From: Gemmatimonadota bacterium
Lineage (GTDB): Bacteria > Gemmatimonadota > Gemmatimonadetes > Gemmatimonadales > Gemmatimonadaceae
Assembly: GCA_947475795.1 (NCBI GenBank)
Contig: CANJOX010000066.1
Span: 1-11,488, forward strand
Length of the DNA: 11,488 nucleotides
Direction of reading: 5' to 3'
The notes below the pieces were generated by a model. The model was not told where the DNA came from, ran no database searches, and saw nothing but the letters and a program-made list of their open reading frames with translations. Position numbers and translations under genes: made by a program. Of the stretch, positions 7,326-11,488 are shown in pieces; position 1 is the stretch's first letter; each line of letters begins with the position of its first letter.

Positions 7326-9256
7326 CAGTGTCGGGCCAGCCAGGCTTCCGCGAGCAGGGCGGCCAGCGCCAACGCCACCAGCGGCAGGAGCAGCCCGTGG
7401 CCTGCGGCGCGATCGAAAATCTGGCGCTGCCACGCGCCGGCGCTGGGGACGGAGACCACGTCGCGCCCGGTGACATGGGTGCGCAGGCGCGCCACCGCAC
7501 TGTCTGCTGCTGCCTGATCCATCCCCACCACGTCCGACTCCTCTGGCTCCGGATTGACCACCAGGGCGCCGACGCGCGCCGCCTGGCGCCGGAGATAGTA
7601 GACCCCCGATGCATTGGGAACGGTCAGACGGTCACCGTTGGTGCCCACCACTTTCCCGTCGGGCCCTTCGATGCCCGTCACGCTGCGCAGCCCCGCGATG
7701 CGCTCACCCGGCACCGCCTCGATCAGCCGCCCGTCCTCCCCCAGCCGACGTGACAGCGCCTCCAGCAGCCACGGCACGAACGCGCCGCGCAGCGGGAGAT
7801 CGGTCGCGTCGGGTTCGAGCGGTGAGGCGATGAGCAGATACCCCTCGCCGGCCACGGCCCACGCCGATCCGCCGGCGGTCGCGAGGGTATCCGCGAGCGT
7901 GGCCATCGGCGCCGCGCCGGGCGACCCAGCCGGGCGGTCACCAGGCGAGTACACCAAGGGATAGCGCACCCGCACCGGCGTCCCTTCAAACACGCGGACC
8001 GCCGAGGCGTTGGTGTCGATCGGGACACCGTCGGCGCTCACGGCCCGTGCGAGCACGAGATTGCGGGCGATGGCGCCGAAACGCCACGGAATCCCCAGCC
8101 GCGCGAGCGTGCGGTTCGCCTCACCGAGACGCACCGGATCGCGCGGCGCGGTGAGCAACACCGGCAGGCGGAGCCCCGGCGCATCGGCCCCCGACACGGC
8201 GACGCTCCCGTCGCTCCCTTCGCGCCCGCGCGCCAGGCGCTGTTCACCCACCAGCGTGGCCAGCGCCGCGCTCAGAAACGGACCGCTCTCGGGGCGGATC
8301 GCCACGGTGGGCGGCGGGGCCACGCGCACCGCAAACCACCGCGCGTCGTCGGCCCGCAGCGCGTCGGCGTCCACCTCCACGCGGCCGCGCACCCAGCCGC
8401 TGCTGGCACTCACCAACCGCTGCGTGAGCCGCGTCGGCGCCCCCACAGGGGCTGCGCCCACCGCACCGCGGGCGACGGTGCGGCCATCGAGCAGCAGCCG
8501 CCAATCGGCCGAGTCGGGGGCGCTGATCGCAAAATTGACCGTACCCGAGGGCGTCCACCGGGCGGGTTCCGCGCGCGCCGCCAACACGGCGCGGTTGCGC
8601 ACCGTGCCGCGGGCGCCATGCGCCAGCATCACCACCGGCACGGAGCCGGCGTCCACGACACTGTCGGCGGCAAACGCTTGGCGCTGCCCGTCGCTCACGA
8701 CCGCCACGACCGGTGCGCGTGGCGACCCACTGCGGGCCAGCCCTACGGCGCGGCGCGTCGCCGCGGCGAGGTCGCCACGTCCGCCGAGGGGCGCGAGCGC
8801 CGCGAGCGCGTCCTGCAGCGCCGAGGCGCTCCCACCGATCACGCGGCCGTCGGCGGTCACGAGCCACGCGCGGTCGTCGTTGGAGAGCGTGGCCACCAAT
8901 GCGCGGGCATCGGCACGCAGACTGTCGAACACCATGCGCTCCTGCTCCACCACGCCGGTGCTCATCGAATTATCCAGCACAATGGCCAGCGCGACCGGCG
9001 CGTGCCCGAGCCCCGCCAACTGTGCGATGGGGCGGGCGGCGGCGAGCGCGAGGGCGAGCACGGCCAGCAGCCGCAGGAACAGCAGCAGGCGATGGCGCAG
9101 CTTCAGATCACGGCTGTGCTCCTGCTCCATGCGCGTGAGGTAGCGCACGGCCGGAAAGTCCACCGTGCGACCGACTTTGCGCCGCAGCAGGTGGACGAGC
9201 AGCGGCACGCCGGCCAGCGCGGCCAGCGACAGGAACAACGGAGCGAGAAACGCCAT
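7325..9256 (-). CDS. BatA-like membrane protein with von Willebrand factor A domain
   Basis: This 643-residue inner-membrane protein has the N-terminal double-transmembrane module of the aerotolerance regulator (BatA) family. MAFLAPLFLSLAALAGVPLLV forms helix 1, followed by HLLRRK, and helix 2 lies at about 56-73. A von Willebrand A domain follows, with the metal-site motif DNSMS (95-99) and VVSDG. The usual MIDAS threonine position reads GGRGDLAAA, so it appears to be Gly. After a long beta-rich middle come FVPWLLEALSR (from 493) and NPEPEESD (568-575), which I recall as typical of the large members of this family. A last transmembrane helix lies at about 621-640. The start is fixed by the family-typical N-terminus, yet no Shine-Dalgarno precedes it; the leader instead contains CCTCC twice. 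It lies 41 bases after the DUF58 gene and overlaps mfd by one base. Such pairs usually accompany a MoxR ATPase, and the exact role here is unknown. Confidence 0.87.
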   Translation of the reverse strand: MAFLAPLFLSLAALAGVPLLVHLLRRKVGRTVDFPAVRYLTRMEQEHSRDLKLRHRLLLFLRLLAVLALALAAARPIAQLAGLGHAPVALAIVLDNSMSTGVVEQERMVFDSLRADARALVATLSNDDRAWLVTADGRVIGGSASALQDALAALAPLGGRGDLAAATRRAVGLARSGSPRAPVVAVVSDGQRQAFAADSVVDAGSVPVVMLAHGARGTVRNRAVLAARAEPARWTPSGTVNFAISAPDSADWRLLLDGRTVARGAVGAAPVGAPTRLTQRLVSASSGWVRGRVEVDADALRADDARWFAVRVAPPPTVAIRPESGPFLSAALATLVGEQRLARGREGSDGSVAVSGADAPGLRLPVLLTAPRDPVRLGEANRTLARLGIPWRFGAIARNLVLARAVSADGVPIDTNASAVRVFEGTPVRVRYPLVYSPGDRPAGSPGAAPMATLADTLATAGGSAWAVAGEGYLLIASPLEPDATDLPLRGAFVPWLLEALSRRLGEDGRLIEAVPGERIAGLRSVTGIEGPDGKVVGTNGDRLTVPNASGVYYLRRQAARVGALVVNPEPEESDVVGMDQAAADSAVARLRTHVTGRDVVSVPSAGAWQRQIFDRAAGHGLLLPLVALALAALLAEAWLARH

Positions 9257-9297
9257 CGGGAGGCTGCGAGGAGGCTACAGAGAGAGGCGCGCGGCCA

Positions 9298-10206
9298 TCA
9301 GATCATGGCCCCACGACCGTTCACACCGACCAGATGGCGCAACGGCCGTCCGAACGGTTCATCGGTCATGGCCACGGCATAGCGCGCGCCGGCCCGCCCC
9401 AGGGCGGCGCGCCATTCGGCGAGCGCCTCCTGCACGGTGGCCTGGTACGTGGCGCGGACATCGGCCGGCGAGGCCGGGACTTCGAGGCGGGATTCCGGAT
9501 CGCGATAGCGCGCTTCGCCGGACTCGGGGAAATCCCGCTCGGCGGGATCCATCACGTGCAGCACCAGCACCTCGTGGCCACGCGCCCGCAGGGTACGGGT
9601 GGCATCGGCCACCGGCTCCGGATCGGCCAGCAGGTCGGACAGCAACACCACGAAGCCGGGGCGACGCACCAGCCGACCGGCCTGCAGCAGCGCACCCGCC
9701 ACGTCGGAGCCAGCGCCCCCACCGGGCTCGGCGAAGGCGGCCACCAGCCGGCGCCACTGCGTGCGCTGTGAGCGCGGCGGCACCACGTTGCGCATGGTGG
9801 TATCGAACCGGATCAGCCCCACGGCATCGCGCTGACGCAGCAGCAGCAACGCCACGGCAGACGCCAAACGCTCGGCGTAGGCGAGCTTGGCCAGCCGCGC
9901 GGGGTGCCCCGTCCACTGCATGGAGGCACTGACGTCGAGCACCAGCATGGCACGGGCGTTCGTCTCCTCCTCGAACTGCTTCACCACCCAGCGGTCGGCA
10001 CGGCCGGCGATGCGCCAGTCGAGATAGCGCAGGTCGTCGCCGGGCATGTACGGCCGGTGCTCGGCGAATTCCACGCTGAATCCTTTCCGCGGGGAGCGGT
10101 GCAACCCAGTCACGAACCCGTCCACGACCCAGCGTGACACGAGTTCCAGGTGGCCGAGGGCCGCCAGGACGGCAGGGTCGAGTTGGTCAGCGCGGGTCTG
10201 GGACAT
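9298..10206 (-). CDS. DUF58 domain protein (von Willebrand-like, MoxR-associated family)
   Basis: A soluble 302-residue protein of the DUF58 family. The hallmark block runs from HRSPRKGFSVEFAEHRPYMP (36-55) into GDDLRYLDW (56-64). It is followed by the von Willebrand-like metal motif DVSAS (91-95), GSDVAGAL, and VVLLSDLLADPEPV. It lacks the N-terminal membrane helices of longer DUF58 proteins. In many bacteria DUF58 genes sit between a MoxR AAA+ ATPase and BatA-type VWA genes and are thought to take part in chaperone-like assembly of protein complexes. Here the VWA gene follows, but no MoxR gene precedes. I chose the ATG at 10206 because family similarity begins just after it (LDPAVLAALG). 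Another in-frame ATG at 10278 would add 24 residues of Ser/Pro-rich sequence. Neither has a good Shine-Dalgarno. As the first gene of the minus-strand series, it is divergent from the secreted-protein gene, so promoters for both probably lie in 10207-10345. Confidence 0.9.
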   Translation of the reverse strand: MSQTRADQLDPAVLAALGHLELVSRWVVDGFVTGLHRSPRKGFSVEFAEHRPYMPGDDLRYLDWRIAGRADRWVVKQFEEETNARAMLVLDVSASMQWTGHPARLAKLAYAERLASAVALLLLRQRDAVGLIRFDTTMRNVVPPRSQRTQWRRLVAAFAEPGGGAGSDVAGALLQAGRLVRRPGFVVLLSDLLADPEPVADATRTLRARGHEVLVLHVMDPAERDFPESGEARYRDPESRLEVPASPADVRATYQATVQEALAEWRAALGRAGARYAVAMTDEPFGRPLRHLVGVNGRGAMI

Positions 10207-10271
10207 GGACGAGAAGGATAGTGCGAAGAGCGCGGATGTGGGCTGGGGATCCGGCGGCGACTGTGAAGTCT

Positions 10272-10301
10272 TTGACATTTACGGCCGAGCCCCCGACTTT
10301 A
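10272..10301 (+). promoter_or_regulatory. Possible promoter in the divergent region, for the secreted-protein gene
   Basis: A perfect TTGACA lies at 10272-10277. No good -10 box follows at the standard distance; ACTTTA (10296-10301) after 18 bases and TTTAGT (10298-10303) after 20 bases are the best I see. A Bacteroidota-style reading is also possible, with TTTG at 10271-10274 and GACTTTAG about 20 bases further. A transcription start near 10308 would leave too short a leader for the ATG at 10313, but a normal one of about 38 bases for the GTG at 10346. Confidence 0.3.
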
Positions 10302-10333
10302 GTTGAGGATCGATGAATAACTCCCTCGGTATC

Positions 10334-10338
10334 AGGAG
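10334..10338 (+). promoter_or_regulatory. Strong Shine-Dalgarno that favours the GTG start at 10346
   Basis: AGGAG lies 7 bases before an in-frame GTG (10346-10348). This is a better ribosome site than the GAGG that sits only 4 bases before the in-frame ATG at 10313. It decides the start chosen for the secreted protein, though initiation at both codons cannot be excluded. Confidence 0.5.
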
Positions 10339-10345
10339 TGCGGAC

Positions 10346-11218
10346 GTGCCCAGATCGTGTGGCGTACTGGCAACCGTGGCGTGTTTGGCCGTGAGCGGCA
10401 CCCTGACGGCTCAAGGGACGCCCGCCGGCTCGGCGCCGGCGGCGCGCACTCCGCAGGTGACTGTCACAGGCGTCACCGCCGTCACATCGCTTGCCGATTG
10501 GCCCGGTCTGTCGCTCTCCGTGAACCGTGACGCGTACGTCACTGTTTTTGCGGTCACGCGCACCAAGGGTTCGGCACTGCCGATCCAGATTCTCTCGCCG
10601 GCCCGGCCGACCGACGCCGGGACGCTCAGAGCGGGCAAGACGGTCAAGCCCCGTCGGCTGCTCGGGGATGAGGCCTTGCATCTGCTCAACTACGGCGAGT
10701 CGCCGCTGATCGTCGCGATCGCCTCGAACGTGAAGCCCGAGTTGGCGGCATTCAAGGCCGGCGGCCGCTGGGGCCACGACCTGCTCATGGATACGTTGGC
10801 GGGCAGCGAACAGCAGCTGATCGAGATTCTGGCCAAGACGATTTATGAGACCGGCGTGCCGTTTGACGCCGTGATCAGCCAGCCCAGCACCATTTCTCCG
10901 GTGCCGGTGATCAGTGGCGCCTTCGCCTTCGGGAACGGACCCGTCACGGTGGCGCGGTATACCACCAGCCTCACTGGTGGCCTCAGCCTCGCGATGCTCG
11001 ATCCGATCGTCATGACGGCCGACGTGTACCAGAAGAGCGGCATGATTCCGGAGGGGTACATCAGCGGTGCCCCCTTTACGCTCAAGGGCGGCGCGGTAGC
11101 GGCCATTGAGAACGGTCGCATCGTCTACCTGCCCCCGCCACCGAAGCCGCCCACCGCCGCGCAGCGGGCCGGCCAGGCTGGCGCCGGTTCCGGCACGACG
11201 CCTCCGCCACCGCAGTAA
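10346..11218 (+). CDS. Secreted protein of unknown function, DUF4384-like
   Basis: I do not recognise a named gene. From the GTG at 10346 it encodes 290 residues. The N-terminus MPRSCGVLATVACLAVSG is a signal peptide, with cleavage likely after LTA (LTA|QG). A lipoprotein reading at TVAC is possible but the hydrophobic stretch before it is short. The segment LSLSVNRDAYVTVFAVT, then LPIQILSPARPTDAGTLRAG and ESPLIVAIAS, follows the order seen in DUF4384 domains: a strand with Asp-Ala/Gly-Tyr, a pathway through 'P' and 'AGK', then a strand before a helix. That assignment is from memory of the pattern. The rest holds a helical part (LAGSEQQLIEILAKTIYETG), a beta-rich part, and a low-complexity tail with LPPPPKPP and TTPPPPQ. 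An ATG at 10313 would extend the protein by 11 residues. It is monocistronic, divergent from DUF58, and followed by a strong hairpin before lepA. It is probably periplasmic or surface-located. Confidence 0.75.
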   Translation: MPRSCGVLATVACLAVSGTLTAQGTPAGSAPAARTPQVTVTGVTAVTSLADWPGLSLSVNRDAYVTVFAVTRTKGSALPIQILSPARPTDAGTLRAGKTVKPRRLLGDEALHLLNYGESPLIVAIASNVKPELAAFKAGGRWGHDLLMDTLAGSEQQLIEILAKTIYETGVPFDAVISQPSTISPVPVISGAFAFGNGPVTVARYTTSLTGGLSLAMLDPIVMTADVYQKSGMIPEGYISGAPFTLKGGAVAAIENGRIVYLPPPPKPPTAAQRAGQAGAGSGTTPPPPQ

Positions 11219-11242
11219 ACCATTCCGCACAAATGACTTATG

Positions 11243-11271
11243 CGGCGGCCACCCCTTGGGGACGGCCGCCG
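11243..11271 (+). terminator. GC-rich hairpin between the secreted-protein gene and lepA
   Basis: CGGCGGCC (11243-11250) and GGCCGCCG (11264-11271) form a perfect 8-base stem. Inside it CCCC (11252-11255) and GGGG (11258-11261) can extend pairing. It starts 25 bases after the TAA of the secreted-protein gene, where a terminator is expected. The bases that follow (TTCGCGTATT) are not a true T-run, so termination efficiency is uncertain, but the position and strength make a terminator the best reading. Confidence 0.65.
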
Positions 11272-11309
11272 TTCGCGTATTCGGGCACCAGATTGCGGGG
11301 GGAATCGAT

Positions 11310-11315
11310 TATCAT
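11310..11315 (+). promoter_or_regulatory. Possible -10 box for lepA
   Basis: TATCAT matches the -10 consensus at 5 of 6 positions and lies after the terminator-like hairpin, 42 bases before the lepA start codon. No convincing -35 box stands 16-18 bases upstream; TTGCGG (11293-11298) is too close. The remainder of 11272-11357 shows nothing else I can identify. Confidence 0.28.
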
Positions 11316-11357
11316 AAGAGGCTGTCCACGCATCGCCCCTTCTAGCAAGGCAAACCG

Positions 11358-11488
11358 TTGGAACTCAGTCACATCCGCAACTTCTGCATCGTCGCGCACA
11401 TCGATCACGGCAAGTCCACCCTCGCGGACCGCCTGATCGAGAAGACCGGCACGTTGCAGAAGCGCGAAATGAAGTCTCAGGTGCTCGA
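11358..11488 (+). CDS. lepA: LepA/EF4 translational GTPase, N-terminal fragment cut by the window edge
   Basis: Forty-three codons are present before the window ends. The translation [20 protein letters not shown] continues [13 protein letters not shown]. It carries the P-loop AHIDHGKST in the position and wording typical of LepA (elongation factor 4), a cytoplasmic GTPase that acts on the ribosome and affects initiation or back-translocation. The start codon is TTG: an in-frame TAG lies only 12 bases upstream (11343-11345), and no ATG or GTG falls between it and the P-loop, so TTG is the only start that keeps the GTPase motif. AAGG (11347-11350) lies 7 bases before it and supports this. The gene points out of the window and is separated from the upstream gene by a terminator-like hairpin, so it probably has its own promoter. 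TypA and other GTPases are less likely because of the HIDHGKST wording and the RNFCIVAH lead-in. Confidence 0.93.
   Translation, partial: MELSHIRNFCIVAHIDHGKSTLADRLIEKTGTLQKREMKSQVL

Noticed and set aside
7326..7433. 36-residue N-terminal extension of Mfd
   Set aside because: It lies inside the VWA gene and reads as Arg/Ala/Gly/Pro filler; the TGATG overlap gives a natural start.
10422..10444. GC palindrome around the Gly/Ser/Ala-rich start of the mature secreted protein
   Set aside because: Explained by low-complexity coding for Ala, Gly and Ser.
10962..10980. Perfect inverted repeat CCACCAG / CTGGTGG inside the secreted-protein gene
   Set aside because: Short, within coding sequence, and of a kind expected by chance in GC-rich DNA; no sign of function.
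10187..11230. 347-codon open frame on the minus strand, antisense to the secreted-protein gene
   Set aside because: It is Arg/Gly-rich and featureless, while the plus-strand frame has a signal peptide, a good ribosome site and a downstream hairpin.
1..11488. CRISPR array, insertion sequence, tRNA, rRNA or phage genes
   Set aside because: I looked for regular repeats, terminal inverted repeats with transposase motifs and conserved RNA features and found none.

Overview
The window is GC-rich (about two thirds G+C by eye) and densely coding. It contains no mobile element, CRISPR array, tRNA or rRNA that I can recognise. The proteins point to a diderm bacterium: a SurA-type periplasmic chaperone, a lipoprotein parvulin, and BatA-like and DUF58 von Willebrand proteins. 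The gene content and sequence style fit Gemmatimonadota best. That assignment is an inference and was not tested by a search. No stretch longer than 300 bases lacks a gene; the longest gaps, 10207-10345 and 11219-11357, are about 139 bases each.

Layout: seven minus-strand genes run from about 10206 down to the left edge, in the order DUF58 protein, BatA-like VWA membrane protein, mfd, lipoprotein parvulin, SurA-like chaperone, pdxA, typA/bipA (only its first 27 codons are inside). Spacing is operon-like. The VWA stop and the mfd start share one base, the DUF58-VWA gap is 41 bases, and the SurA-pdxA gap is 10 bases with the pdxA ribosome site overlapping the SurA stop. The two larger gaps (mfd-parvulin, 70 bases; pdxA-typA, 85 bases) each carry inverted repeats, so expression may be adjusted there. 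To the right, a divergent region leads into one plus-strand secreted protein of unknown function with a DUF4384-like look. After it come a strong GC hairpin and the first 43 codons of lepA on the plus strand, starting at TTG.

Function: the parvulin lipoprotein and the SurA-like protein probably act together in folding or escort of outer-membrane proteins. pdxA (vitamin B6 synthesis) follows surA directly, as in Escherichia coli. mfd couples DNA repair to stalled transcription. DUF58 and BatA-like VWA genes usually travel with a MoxR ATPase, which is absent here. The window is bounded by two related translational GTPases, TypA/BipA and LepA/EF4, pointing outward.

I do not see an obviously new defence or biosynthetic system. 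The most unusual points are a hairpin that buries the ribosome site of the parvulin gene, the complementary decay of the two parvulin domains in the SurA-like protein, the MoxR-less DUF58/VWA pair coupled to mfd, and the uncharacterised secreted protein.
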